Below, one piece after another: positions 5,929 to 14,196 of a DNA stretch of 21,099 nucleotides. The notes under the pieces are model-generated. The model saw nothing but the letters and a program-made list of their open reading frames with translations. It did not search any database and was not told the origin of the DNA. Position 1 is the stretch's first letter, and every line of letters starts with the position of its first letter. Position numbers and translations under genes: made by a program. This DNA comes from a virus, in IMG/VR virus record IMGVR_UViG_3300031237_000041, positions 1 through 21,099 of that record; one strand, 5' to 3'.

Positions 5929-6420
5929 ATGCCAAGGCTGACCATCACAGAGATTGCCGCCCATGCCGGGGTCCATAAAAGCACCGTTTCACGACAGGTC
6001 CGCCGCCATCATCTCGTCGGCGCCGATGGCCTGGCTGATCTGGATGCCTACCTCGCTTTGCGTGCATCAGGAATCGATCCGGCCCTGCAGACCTCGGACA
6101 CGGCCGCCATCGTTGGTGGCGATGAAAAGTCATTAGCCGCTGAGCGCAAGCGGAAGATGTCAGCCGACGCCGAGCTGGCAGAGCTGGAATTGGCACGTCA
6201 AAAGCATGAGCTCGTGCAGGTACGCGATGTTGAGACAGCGCAGGAAGACATCGCTCGAAAGGTCCGCCAGGCCGTCATGGACGTAGCTAGGAATGAAGCG
6301 GCGGCCCTAGTGCTGCTGGCGGACGAACAGGCGATCGAGGGGCATCTGGTCCTGGCGCTTGCCGCCGCCCTGGATAGCGTGAGGGACCCAGACACCGATG
6401 ACATGGGACGGGCTTCCTGA
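5929..6420 (+). CDS. Terminase small subunit (Nu1-like)
   Basis: The protein has 163 residues from ATG 5929, with AGG at 5916-5922 as a modest ribosome-binding site. An N-terminal helix-turn-helix spans residues 5-28 (TITEIAAHAGVHKSTVSRQVRR). Residues 65-120 are a charged helical region (EKSLAAERKRKMSADAELAELELARQKHEL), typical of the oligomerisation part of Nu1-like small terminases. The C-terminus is helical and acidic. The small subunit recognises the packaging site and recruits the large subunit. The gene directly follows the cosN candidate and its end overlaps the large terminase by 23 bases. Codons here use more A/T at the third position than the head and tail genes do. Confidence 0.85.
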   Translation: MPRLTITEIAAHAGVHKSTVSRQVRRHHLVGADGLADLDAYLALRASGIDPALQTSDTAAIVGGDEKSLAAERKRKMSADAELAELELARQKHELVQVRDVETAQEDIARKVRQAVMDVARNEAAALVLLADEQAIEGHLVLALAAALDSVRDPDTDDMGRAS

Positions 6421-8419
6421 CGCTGAGACGATAGTTCGCCGCGCCTGGTCGCGGGGGCTCGCTTCGCCACCGTCAAGGTCTCCATCGGAGTGGGCTGACG
6501 ACAAGCGCATCCTCGGCACCGAGGAAGGGAAGTTTCCAGGAAAGTGGAAGACCAGCCGGACCCCATACCTTATCGAGCCCCTGGCCTGCATGGCGTTGGC
6601 GCACCCGTGCGAACGGGTGAGCCTGATGTTCTCGGCGCAGACGGCGAAGACGGCGGGTCTTTTGAACGTAGGTGGGCAGATCGCGTGCGAGACGCCGGCG
6701 ACCGTGCTCTGGGTGCTGCCGTCACTGGATGAGGCCAGCGCGTTCAATCGGGAGAAGCTGGATCCAATGATTCAGAACAGCCCCGCTGTACGGCAACGGA
6801 TCAAGCCGCTGGCGAGCCGAGATAATTCGGGCAGCACGATGCTGCGCAAGATTTTCCCAGGCGGAAATATCGAGATCGTCGGAGCGAACTCGTCCAAGGG
6901 CCTGCAGATGCGCACCAAGCGCGTCGTGATCATGGACGAAATTTCCGAGTTCCCGTTTAGCATCGGAACTCGGGGTGATCCGGTCTTGATGGCCGAAACC
7001 CGGACTATCGCCTGGGGCAATCTCAAAAAAATTATCGCGGCGAGCACGCCTGGGCTTAAGGGCACCTGTCGGATCACCAAGCGGTGGGAAGAAGGATCAG
7101 CCGGGCGCTATCACGTGCCATGCCCGCACTGCCACACGCGGCAGGCATTGAAGTTTGCCAACCTGCACTGGCCTGACGGAAAGCCCGAGCTCGCAGCCTA
7201 CCACTGCGATAGCTGCGGGGCAGCCATCCAGCACGCGGCCAAGCGATCGATGCTGGCGGCTGGCGCCTGGGTGCATGAACACCCCGAGCGGTTGGGGAGC
7301 CACGCAAGCTATGCGCTGAACACGCTCTACTCGCCCTTCGCGACCTGGTCCGAGATGGCCCGCAAGCGCGAGGAATCGCGCGATGATCCGCAGGCCGACA
7401 AGGTCTTCACCCAGCAATGGCTCGGCGAGGCCTATGAGGCTCACCACGATCTTCCGAGCCATGAGGTTCTGCACCGCCGTCGAGACGCCAGGCCGCAAGG
7501 GCGCATTCCTCCAGGAGTGCTGTTCCTGGAGGGCGCGACCGACGTGCAGGGCAATCGCCTGGAATGGGGCGTCTACGGATTCGATCGGCACTTCGGCCAA
7601 TGGCTGGTGGACGGTGGCGTACTTGAAGGCGATCCGAATCTTCGCCTGGTCTGGGACCAGATGGCCGAGATCATGGCCCGGGATTGGCCAGACGCCTGGG
7701 GACGGCGCTGGCGCGCTACATCATGGGGCATCGATTCCGGCTTCCTGTCGCCGCAGGTCTATCGCTTCACCAGGCGCCATGCGGGCCAGGCCGAACCGCG
7801 GGTGATGGCGCTCGACGGACGCGCCAAATGGGGGCTGCCGGCGATCGGCACGCCCACCATCCGCGATGTCGACTACGACGGCCGCAAGATCGGCGTGGTG
7901 CAGCTCTGGCCTGTCGGCACATGGGACATCAAGAGCGAAGTCGCCTCGGCCATGCGACTGACCGAAATGGGGCCCGATGAAACCGGCGCCTGGCGGCGCG
8001 GCGCCATGCGGTTCCATGAGGCCTGCAGCGCGAATTTTTTTCAGCAGCTCTGCGCTGAAGCCTGCGTCGAGATCGACACCAGGCAAGGGACCAGCCGCCG
8101 CGAATGGAAAAAACTGGGGCCGAATGAACAATGGGATCTGGCCACCTATACCCGCGCCCTGGCGCGCCATGACACGGCGCAGTTCACCGAGGTGGAATGG
8201 GATGGGCTATCCGCCAAACGGCTGGGGCCGGCCATGGCCGCGCAGCCGGATCTGGCCAGCTTCTGGGCGCCCGGGATTCGGGATGTCGCAGCGCCGCCGG
8301 CGGCACCGCCGCCAGCCCCGGAACCGCCGCTCGATATCGTGGCGAGGCCGGGTTGGGCTGAGGGGCGTGCGGCCGGCTGGGGTCGCGCGACAGGCTGGGG
8401 ACGCGGAGCAGGACGGTAA
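6398..8419 (+). CDS. Terminase large subunit, GpA family
   Basis: The protein has 673 residues, within the GpA range (lambda A is 641). The N-terminal ATPase carries SAQTAKTAGLLN at residues 79-90, a Walker A-like loop with Lys84, and VVIMDE at 176-181 as Walker B. Residues 242-273 hold paired cysteines (CPHC and CDSC) in a zinc-ribbon-like insertion seen in the GpA family. The nuclease domain begins near residue 375 (FLEGATDVQGNRLEW, Asp381 a likely metal ligand) with a further acidic position in IDSGFLSPQVY. The enzyme pumps DNA into the prohead and cuts it at cos. The extreme C-terminus is Pro-rich and then Gly/Trp/Arg-rich with GWGR repeats, probably the portal-contact tail. A run of seven T lies at 8035-8041 within an intact frame. 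Confidence 0.95.
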   Translation: MTWDGLPDAETIVRRAWSRGLASPPSRSPSEWADDKRILGTEEGKFPGKWKTSRTPYLIEPLACMALAHPCERVSLMFSAQTAKTAGLLNVGGQIACETPATVLWVLPSLDEASAFNREKLDPMIQNSPAVRQRIKPLASRDNSGSTMLRKIFPGGNIEIVGANSSKGLQMRTKRVVIMDEISEFPFSIGTRGDPVLMAETRTIAWGNLKKIIAASTPGLKGTCRITKRWEEGSAGRYHVPCPHCHTRQALKFANLHWPDGKPELAAYHCDSCGAAIQHAAKRSMLAAGAWVHEHPERLGSHASYALNTLYSPFATWSEMARKREESRDDPQADKVFTQQWLGEAYEAHHDLPSHEVLHRRRDARPQGRIPPGVLFLEGATDVQGNRLEWGVYGFDRHFGQWLVDGGVLEGDPNLRLVWDQMAEIMARDWPDAWGRRWRATSWGIDSGFLSPQVYRFTRRHAGQAEPRVMALDGRAKWGLPAIGTPTIRDVDYDGRKIGVVQLWPVGTWDIKSEVASAMRLTEMGPDETGAWRRGAMRFHEACSANFFQQLCAEACVEIDTRQGTSRREWKKLGPNEQWDLATYTRALARHDTAQFTEVEWDGLSAKRLGPAMAAQPDLASFWAPGIRDVAAPPAAPPPAPEPPLDIVARPGWAEGRAAGWGRATGWGRGAGR

Positions 8420-8431
8420 AAGGGGGCAGGA

Positions 8432-8629
8432 ATGGCGGCGACTCAGGCGGACATCGACAAGTTGGTCACTGCCATCGCCACCGGTGAGAAGGTGGTGAAG
8501 TTCGCAGATGGCAGCTCGGTTGAATATCGGACCGTGATGGAGATGGAGCGGGCGCTTTCCATCCTGCAGGGGCGCGTGGCCACGGTACCGATGATGCGCA
8601 CAACCCTGACCCACTTCGTCCGCGGCTGA
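8432..8629 (+). CDS. gpW-like head-tail joining protein
   Basis: This 65-residue protein lies between the terminase and portal genes, exactly where lambda W (68 residues) lies. Its motif VVKFADGSSVEYRTVMEMERAL resembles the gpW signature of a short beta hairpin followed by a helix. gpW-type proteins stabilise DNA in filled heads and prepare the head for tail joining. The ATG at 8432 follows GGGGGCAGGA, a good ribosome-binding site, and the stop is two bases before the portal start. Confidence 0.85.
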   Translation: MAATQADIDKLVTAIATGEKVVKFADGSSVEYRTVMEMERALSILQGRVATVPMMRTTLTHFVRG

Positions 8630-8630
8630 C

Positions 8631-10169
8631 ATGAGTTTGCTCGATCGCGTGCTGGCCGAAATCGCGCCCGTGTACCAGATGCGGCGCACCGCGGCGCGGA
8701 TGAACATCCTGCAGCTGGAGCGGCTGAGCGCATCCTACGATGCGGCCCGCCGCTCTCGCCGGACGCAAGGGTGGCTGACCGACGGCGGCAGCGCGAATGC
8801 CCAGACGCGTAATGACCTGCTGCCGGTCCGCGAACGATCCCGCGACCTGGTGCGCAATAATCCCTATGCCTCCGCCGGGCTGGATATGCTGGTATCGTAC
8901 CAGATCGGCACAGGTATCGTGCCGCGGTCCAAGACGGGTGATGATGCGCTGGACCAGCTGCACGATGCGCTCTGGGAGGAATGGGCGCCGCATTCCGATA
9001 TCGCGGGGCGGCTGGATGTCTACGGCCAACAGGCGCTCATGGCGCGCACCCGATCTGAGTCCGGCGAGGTCCTGACATTTTGCTTGCCGCTGCCCTACGA
9101 CGACATGAGGCGCCGCGGTTCGCCCGTGCCGCTGGCGCTGCAGGTGGTCGAGCCGGATTATCTCGACAGTAGCATCGAGCAGGATCTGGCCGGAGGAGCC
9201 GTGATCAGACAGGGCGTGGAGATGGATCGGTCCGGTCGACCCGTCGCCTACCACCTGTTCCGACATCACCCTGGCGAGCCCGGGCGCATGTCGTGGTCGG
9301 GTGGGGATACGCGGCGGGTGGAGGCCAGATACCTGCTGCACACCTATCGCCAGGATCGGCCCGGCCAATTGCGTGGCGTGCCGGACCTTGCGTCGGTGAT
9401 GATGCGGCTGCGCCTCCTCGACGAGTACGAGGATGCGGCGATGATGCAGGCGATGGCACAGGCCTGCGTCGCCGCATTCGTCACCAGCAATGGCGGGCCG
9501 GCGACGGGCCCGCTGGAGAGCGGCAAGCCCGGTGCGGCCGACGCGATGCTGCGGCAGATCGAACCGGGCATGATCGAGCGCCTGCTTCCAGGCGAATCCG
9601 TGGACTTCCTGGTCCCGTCCGGCAGCGGCGCTTTTCCGGAATTCACGCGGCACCAGCTGCGCGCCATATCGACAGGGTACGGCCTCACCTACGATCTGAT
9701 GACGGGCGATCTGAGCAACGCCAATTACTCGAGCCTCCGCGCTGGTCGGCTGTCGTTCAAGCGACGCCTGGAAAGCGCGCAATGGCTGATGATCGTGCCG
9801 CAATGGTGCCAGCCCGTGCACCGCGCTTTCGTGTCGGCCGCGCAGTCGGTGGGCCGACTTCCTGCGCGCCCCACCTGGCCGGTCGAGTGGGGGCCACCGC
9901 ATTTCGAGATGGTCGATCCGCTGAAGGACACCATGGCGCTGCGCATGCAGCTGCGCCTCGGCATCACGACCTGGGCGCAGGCGGTGGCAGAGGCCGGGTG
10001 GCATCCCAAGCGCCAGGCGGCAGAACTCGCCGAGGTGAACGCGATGTTCGACGATCTGGGTCTGATCCTGGACGGCGATCCACGCCGCACCGGCAATGGC
10101 GGCACGGCGCAGGATGCGGCGCAGAACGCCGATGTCGAAATCGCGGCCACCGGCGTCGCCGGCGGATAG
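8631..10169 (+). CDS. Portal protein, lambda GpB family
   Basis: The 512-residue protein matches the lambda-type portal in length (lambda B is 533) and in motifs: VRNNPYASAGLDMLVSYQIG near residue 78, VVEPDYLDSS near 171, and a central GESVDFLVPSGSGAFPEFTRH with TYDLMTGDLSNANYSSLRAG near residue 350. The portal forms the dodecameric ring at one capsid vertex through which DNA enters and to which the tail joins. The ATG at 8631 is just after the gpW-like stop, so translation is probably coupled. The C-terminus is an acidic, Ala/Asn-rich tail. Confidence 0.95.
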   Translation: MSLLDRVLAEIAPVYQMRRTAARMNILQLERLSASYDAARRSRRTQGWLTDGGSANAQTRNDLLPVRERSRDLVRNNPYASAGLDMLVSYQIGTGIVPRSKTGDDALDQLHDALWEEWAPHSDIAGRLDVYGQQALMARTRSESGEVLTFCLPLPYDDMRRRGSPVPLALQVVEPDYLDSSIEQDLAGGAVIRQGVEMDRSGRPVAYHLFRHHPGEPGRMSWSGGDTRRVEARYLLHTYRQDRPGQLRGVPDLASVMMRLRLLDEYEDAAMMQAMAQACVAAFVTSNGGPATGPLESGKPGAADAMLRQIEPGMIERLLPGESVDFLVPSGSGAFPEFTRHQLRAISTGYGLTYDLMTGDLSNANYSSLRAGRLSFKRRLESAQWLMIVPQWCQPVHRAFVSAAQSVGRLPARPTWPVEWGPPHFEMVDPLKDTMALRMQLRLGITTWAQAVAEAGWHPKRQAAELAEVNAMFDDLGLILDGDPRRTGNGGTAQDAAQNADVEIAATGVAGG

Positions 10170-10184
10170 AAAAGGAAACCATGC

Positions 10185-12215
10185 ATGAAGCGCAAACCGG
10201 GCGTCGCCATCGTCGCCGCGGCGGCAGGGATCACCCTCACGCTCATGGGCGATGTGGGCTGGGACATCACGGTCAGCGGCGTAGCGGCCGCCCTGCGTGG
10301 CCATGAAGGCAAGCCATTGACCATCAGCCTCAACAGTCTGGGCGGCTCAGCGTTCGATGGGGTCGCGATCCACAATGTGCTGGCGCGCCACAAGGGCCCG
10401 AAGACCGTCATCGTGGAAGGCGTCGCTGCCTCGGCCGCCAGCCTGATCGCGATGGCCGGCGACCGGATCGTGATGCCCGAGAACAGCTTCCTGATGATCC
10501 ACAACGCCTGGGGTGGAGTCGTGGGCCAGGCCGATGAGATGCGGGAGCAGGCTGCCCTGCTCGACATGGTCTCGTCCGCCTATCGCAGCACCTATGCCGC
10601 GCGCACCGGCCTGCCGGAAGCCGAGATCGCGGCGATGATGTCAGCCACCACCTGGATGGGTGCGGCCGAGGCGGTGACCCGCGGATTCGCCACCGAAGCC
10701 ACCGCACCCCGCGACATTGCCGCTTACGCCTCGCGTGCCGAGACATTGGCTGAGGCCCCCGCAGCCATTCTGGCCGCGTTCCGCCCACCATCAGCCATAC
10801 CGGAGATGCCCAACATGAAGGCCACACTCGCCGAACTGCGCACCATTGCCGCGCGCGCCAATCTGGGCGCTGACTGGGTCCTGGCCCAGGCCGAGGCCGA
10901 GGCGACCACGGTCGCCGCGACGGAGGCTGCGCTGGATGTCCTGGCCACCGCCTCGGCCCAGGCCGCGCAGGCGGCGGCCGCCCAGGCGGCGGAAGCGACG
11001 CGGGTCGCCGCTGCGACCGCGGCCGCCAATGCCGCCGCCGCCGGCGCCCCCGCCGCGACCCCCGGCTTCACCGTCACCCGCGATGCCGGCGATACCCTCC
11101 GCGCCCGCGTCTCCAACGCGTTTGCCGCGCAGATCGCCGCCAATGCGCGTGGTGTCGCGGTGACCTATGCCGATGATCAGCGGGAATTCGCCGGAATCGG
11201 CATGCTGGGTGTCGCGCGCGAGCTGATGGCGGCGGCCGGGGTCCGCAACGTGCATCGCCTGGACAATGCCCAGGTCGCGGACATGCTGCTGGGCGGCGGT
11301 GCGCCCTTCGCGTCGGGCACCCATACCACCGGCGATTTCGTCGGCGTGCTGGCCAACACCCTCAACAAAACGGTGCGGGAGCTGTACGGCGCCTATCCGA
11401 ACACCTGGTCCGCCTGGACGGATGAGGCGGAGGTCGGCGACTACAAACAGATCACGGCCGCCACCATCGGTCAGGCCAGCGAACCCGAGATTTTCGCCGA
11501 GGGCGGCCAGGTGAAGATCGGGACGATCGCCGAGGACCCGGCCGAGACCTACCAGGTATCGGAGCGCGGTATCCTGCTGCCGGTCAGCAAGCAGGCGCTC
11601 GTCAACGACGATACCCGCGCGTTGACGCGCGCCGCGCAGAACCTGGCGCTGGGCGCCTATACCGGCCTGCGCCGCGTCGTTTTCGGCATCCTGACGGCGA
11701 ATGCCAATATGGCCGATGGCAATGCGCTGTTCTCGACCACGCACAAAAATCTGGGTACGGCTGGGGCGATGACGGCGACCAGCTTGGGCCAGCTGATTGC
11801 CCTGCTGGACGCGCAGACCGGCCCGACCCGTGCCGGCCGCCTCGCCGCCCCGCTGCCGCCCACTATGTCTGCGGCGTTGGTGACCGGCAGCAACAATCGA
11901 CGCACGGCGCTCGAGCTGCTCGGCGCCACCATTGTCCCGAACGCGAAGGATGCCGCGCTGCCGGCCGAGATGCGGGCGATGATGGCGCCGGTGTTCGACC
12001 CATTCCTGAACGGCGCCTCGACGCCGCAGCCCTATTATGCGGTGCGGACGGAGGCGGGGATGCGCCCGGTCGAAATCTCCTACATCCGCGGCCAGCGCAC
12101 GCCGCAGGTCACCCAGGCCGAGCGCATCGACTACACCGGCATTACGTTCCGTGTGCTGTTCGATTTCGGCGCCAAGGCGGTCACCTGGCGTACCGGTGCC
12201 GCCAACCTCGGCTGA
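10185..12215 (+). CDS. ClpP-like prohead protease / scaffold / major capsid fusion protein
   Basis: The 676-residue protein joins three functions that lambda keeps in C, Nu3 and E. Residues about 5-175 are a ClpP/S49-type serine protease: GVAASAASLIAMAGD holds the nucleophile (Ser83 in GxAxS) and FLMIHNAW the histidine (His106). Residues about 211-295 are Ala/Glu-rich helix, like a scaffold. Residues about 300-676 are a major capsid protein (VRELYGAYPNTWSAW, RGILLPVSKQALVNDD, NALFSTTHKN). Protease-capsid fusions of this kind are an established phage family. The ATG at 10185 has AAAGGAAA at 10171-10178. An internal start at 10815 may give a separate scaffold-capsid product. Proteolysis would release the mature capsid subunit. 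Confidence 0.92.
   Translation: MKRKPGVAIVAAAAGITLTLMGDVGWDITVSGVAAALRGHEGKPLTISLNSLGGSAFDGVAIHNVLARHKGPKTVIVEGVAASAASLIAMAGDRIVMPENSFLMIHNAWGGVVGQADEMREQAALLDMVSSAYRSTYAARTGLPEAEIAAMMSATTWMGAAEAVTRGFATEATAPRDIAAYASRAETLAEAPAAILAAFRPPSAIPEMPNMKATLAELRTIAARANLGADWVLAQAEAEATTVAATEAALDVLATASAQAAQAAAAQAAEATRVAAATAAANAAAAGAPAATPGFTVTRDAGDTLRARVSNAFAAQIAANARGVAVTYADDQREFAGIGMLGVARELMAAAGVRNVHRLDNAQVADMLLGGGAPFASGTHTTGDFVGVLANTLNKTVRELYGAYPNTWSAWTDEAEVGDYKQITAATIGQASEPEIFAEGGQVKIGTIAEDPAETYQVSERGILLPVSKQALVNDDTRALTRAAQNLALGAYTGLRRVVFGILTANANMADGNALFSTTHKNLGTAGAMTATSLGQLIALLDAQTGPTRAGRLAAPLPPTMSAALVTGSNNRRTALELLGATIVPNAKDAALPAEMRAMMAPVFDPFLNGASTPQPYYAVRTEAGMRPVEISYIRGQRTPQVTQAERIDYTGITFRVLFDFGAKAVTWRTGAANLG
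10802..10817 (+). promoter_or_regulatory. Internal ribosome-binding site and start (Met211) inside the protease-capsid gene
   Basis: GGAG at 10802-10805 lies 9 bases before an in-frame ATG at 10815, at the junction of protease and scaffold regions. Initiation there would give a 466-residue scaffold-capsid protein without the protease. Lambda uses such an in-frame internal start to make Nu3 from within C. The ATG at 10806 is too close to GGAG to use it. Confidence 0.45.
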
Positions 12216-12278
12216 CCACGGCGTGGCGCGGCCAGAGACGGCGCGCCCGCTTCCAACCTCATATCAGGAGATCACGAC

Positions 12279-12635
12279 ATGGCATCGAACGCGCGTGGCG
12301 GCGGCAACGAATGGGATCTGCCGGTCCCGTATGCGAGCGGCATCACGTCCGGCCAGGGCATCCAGGTCGGCGCATTCCTGTTCGGCGTGGCCCAGTCCAC
12401 CGGGGCGCAGAATGCGCTGGTCGCCGTGGAATTCCACGGCGTCTATGACCTGGCCAAGGAGTCGTCGCTGGTCGTCTCCGTCGGCGACAAGCTGTGGTGG
12501 GACAACACCGCCCGCGTGCTGACCAAGACGGCGACCGGCAATATCGCGGCCGGCATCGCGGTGGCAGCGGCCTTGGCGGCCGATGCCACAGTCACGGCGC
12601 TGATCGGCGCGCGCGTGCCGGCCGCGGCCGCCTAA
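12279..12635 (+). CDS. Capsid decoration protein, DUF2190-like
   Basis: The protein has 118 residues, with CAGGAG about 8 bases before ATG 12279. It is rich in Ala, Gly and Val and beta-strands: YASGITSGQGIQVGAFLFGVA, ALVAVEFHGVYDLAK, VGDKLWWDNTARVLTK. These match the small DUF2190-type head proteins usually found right after the capsid gene. The position equals that of lambda D or FI. Such proteins trimerise on the capsid surface and stabilise it after expansion. A 63-base gap without a gene precedes it. Confidence 0.8.
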   Translation: MASNARGGGNEWDLPVPYASGITSGQGIQVGAFLFGVAQSTGAQNALVAVEFHGVYDLAKESSLVVSVGDKLWWDNTARVLTKTATGNIAAGIAVAAALAADATVTALIGARVPAAAA

Positions 12636-12637
12636 CC

Positions 12638-12997
12638 GTGGGTGGGGTATTCGCGCGGGCGGCGGCGGTGCTGGTGGGCAACCTCGACCGAGGGACGGAT
12701 TGCCGGTATCAGCTGGCCGCCGGCGGCCCCAGTTTGCCGCTGCGGGCAATCCTGTCGGCGCCTGATCGCGAGATGCAGCTCGGGCAGGTCGGGCTGGTGG
12801 TGCCGGACATGACGGCTTCGGTGCTCATCGCCGAACTGGCGGAGCCCCAGGCCGGCGATGTGCTGCTCGATGGCGACACCGCCTATACGGTGAGTTGGGC
12901 GGAGCGGGATGCCGAACGCACGCGCTGGATGCTCCACCTGCGCGCCGACGCCGATCCCAACATGGTGGCGCTGCGGCTGGCGACGGCGGCGCAATAG
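12638..12997 (+). CDS. Head-tail attachment protein, lambda FII-like
   Basis: The 119-residue protein starts with GTG at 12638, two bases after the preceding stop, so coupling rather than a strong Shine-Dalgarno probably drives it. Length and pattern match lambda FII (117 residues): an N-terminal helix (VFARAAAVLVGNL), then REMQLGQVGLVVPDMTASVLIAEL and a C-terminal beta sandwich (PQAGDVLLDGDTAYTVSWAE, WMLHLR). FII-type proteins form the ring on the portal complex to which the tail docks. Similarity is structural rather than strong in sequence. Confidence 0.7.
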   Translation: MGGVFARAAAVLVGNLDRGTDCRYQLAAGGPSLPLRAILSAPDREMQLGQVGLVVPDMTASVLIAELAEPQAGDVLLDGDTAYTVSWAERDAERTRWMLHLRADADPNMVALRLATAAQ

Positions 12998-13000
12998 GCC

Positions 13001-13453
13001 GTGGCGACCGCGGCATCCATCCTGATCGGCCAGGCCATCGAGCGAGTGCTGACCGTGGCGCTGGCCGATCTCGAGATGCCGGTCGAGCGCGAACGCTATA
13101 CGCCGCTGACACCACGCGAGCTTCCGCGCGTCGTGGTGCTCGAGGATGATGACGGCCTCGAAGAAGTCTATGTCGGGGGTGCCGCGCTGCGCGTCGTGCG
13201 GCTGTCGGTCGAATGCTATGCCGATGGCGCGACCGCCGCCCATTCCATGAGCGCGATTGCCACGCTGCGCGACCGCTGCCGGGTCGCAATCGAGGCGGAT
13301 CGCACACTGGGCGGGGCCTGCCTGTCGCTGGAGATCGGCGAGGGCGATGGCAGCATCGGCGGCAGGCTGGCACTCGACGTGCCGGAGAAATCCGTGGCAC
13401 GATCCCATACCACCCGCGTCAATGCCTATTACGCGACGCAGCCCGCGGCATGA
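13001..13453 (+). CDS. Tail terminator-like protein (gpU-like position)
   Basis: The 150-residue protein starts with GTG at 13001, three bases after the previous stop. It has the pattern of tail terminator proteins: an N-terminal helix (ILIGQAIERVLTVALADL), a Pro/Arg strand (LPRVVVLEDDDGLEEV), a strand VVRLSVECYADG, a long helix (AHSMSAIATLRDRCRVAIEADRTLGG) and a final strand (HTTRVNAYYA). Tail terminators cap the growing tail tube and join it to the head. No strong family signature is visible, so the call rests on secondary structure, size and gene order. Confidence 0.6.
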   Translation: MATAASILIGQAIERVLTVALADLEMPVERERYTPLTPRELPRVVVLEDDDGLEEVYVGGAALRVVRLSVECYADGATAAHSMSAIATLRDRCRVAIEADRTLGGACLSLEIGEGDGSIGGRLALDVPEKSVARSHTTRVNAYYATQPAA

Positions 13454-14181
13454 TCGGGGTCGACACGCGAATCGCGGTGGCCCGGCTGCGCCAGTTCCCG
13501 CCGCTTCATGTCGAAGAAATGGCCAAGCAGGTCACCGCGGTCATGGCCAGCCGGACGCGCGGGTTGGAAAAGACGATCGAGGGAGCGATCGCCGCCAGCG
13601 GCCTCGGCGCGCGTCTGCCGCGCACGATGCAATCCAATGTCTACCCGAAAGGTAAACCAAGCCTTGGCGCCGCGGGGATCGTCTGGTCCAAGGCGACGGA
13701 AGTTATCGAGGCCTTCGGCAATGGCGTGGTGATCCAGGGCAAGGACGGCGGCTGGCTCGCGATCCCCACGCCCGAGGTCGCGAAGATCCGCGGCTTCCGC
13801 GCCATCGAGGCGGTGCAGGGCGGCGGTGTTCGCGGTGTCGGCCGCAAGACCGCGCGCATCACGCCAAAGAGCTTTCAGGCCGCAACCGGCCTGCGCCTGC
13901 AGTTCATCTACACAGGCACACAGATCGCATTCCTGATCGCGACCGGCGTGACCTCCAACAACCGGCTGGGATTCGCGCCGGCGACCAAGCAACGGCTGCG
14001 GCGTGGTCGCGTCCAGAAATCATTCCTCGCCTTCTGGCTGATCCGCCAGGTGACGCTGCGGAAGCGATTCGACCTCGCCGCCATGGTCGCGGCCGAGCGG
14101 CCACAACTCGCCGCAGCCCTGGCCGACGCGATCGCGCGCGGCGTTGTCGCTGCCCAGCTGCGGATCGCCACCACAACCTGA
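13450..14181 (+). CDS. Tail completion-like protein (DUF6441-like)
   Basis: The 243-residue protein starts at ATG 13450, overlapping the previous stop (ATGA). Its features include a basic N-terminal helix, an IVWSKATEVIEAFGNGVVIQG segment followed by GGWLAIPTPEVAKI, a central basic stretch (GVGRKTARITPKSF), a hydrophobic strand pair (LRLQFIYTGTQIAFLIATGV), and an Ala-rich helical C-terminus. The WSKA...GGWLAIPT pattern fits phage proteins labelled DUF6441, found next to tail terminator and tube genes. Position is like lambda Z or HK97 gp10. A role in tail completion is inferred from location. Confidence 0.65.
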   Translation: MIGVDTRIAVARLRQFPPLHVEEMAKQVTAVMASRTRGLEKTIEGAIAASGLGARLPRTMQSNVYPKGKPSLGAAGIVWSKATEVIEAFGNGVVIQGKDGGWLAIPTPEVAKIRGFRAIEAVQGGGVRGVGRKTARITPKSFQAATGLRLQFIYTGTQIAFLIATGVTSNNRLGFAPATKQRLRRGRVQKSFLAFWLIRQVTLRKRFDLAAMVAAERPQLAAALADAIARGVVAAQLRIATTT

Positions 14182-14196
14182 GCAAGGATCGGCCTC

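Noticed and set aside
8035-8041. Run of seven T in the large terminase gene, phase T TTT TTT, as a possible -1 shift site
   Set aside because: A -1 shift would hit a stop at about 8057-8059 and give only a truncated terminase. The codons encode Phe-Phe in a plausible NFFQQL motif, so the run is probably incidental.
8466-10304. 612-codon minus-strand open frame opposite the portal gene
   Set aside because: The plus strand encodes a recognisable portal protein. The antisense translation is rich in His/Arg/Gln with no domain pattern.
10181-10306. Alternative ATG at 10181 for the gene after the portal
   Set aside because: It is in another frame and gives a low-complexity Arg/Gly/His product. 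The ATG at 10185 opens the ClpP-capsid frame at good spacing from AAAGGAAA.
12216-12278. GGCGCG/CGCGCC stem (12225-12230 with 12242-12247) between capsid and decoration genes as a terminator
   Set aside because: The stem is only 6 bp with an 11-base loop and no T-run follows, and the genes belong to one operon. It may be chance in GC-rich DNA.
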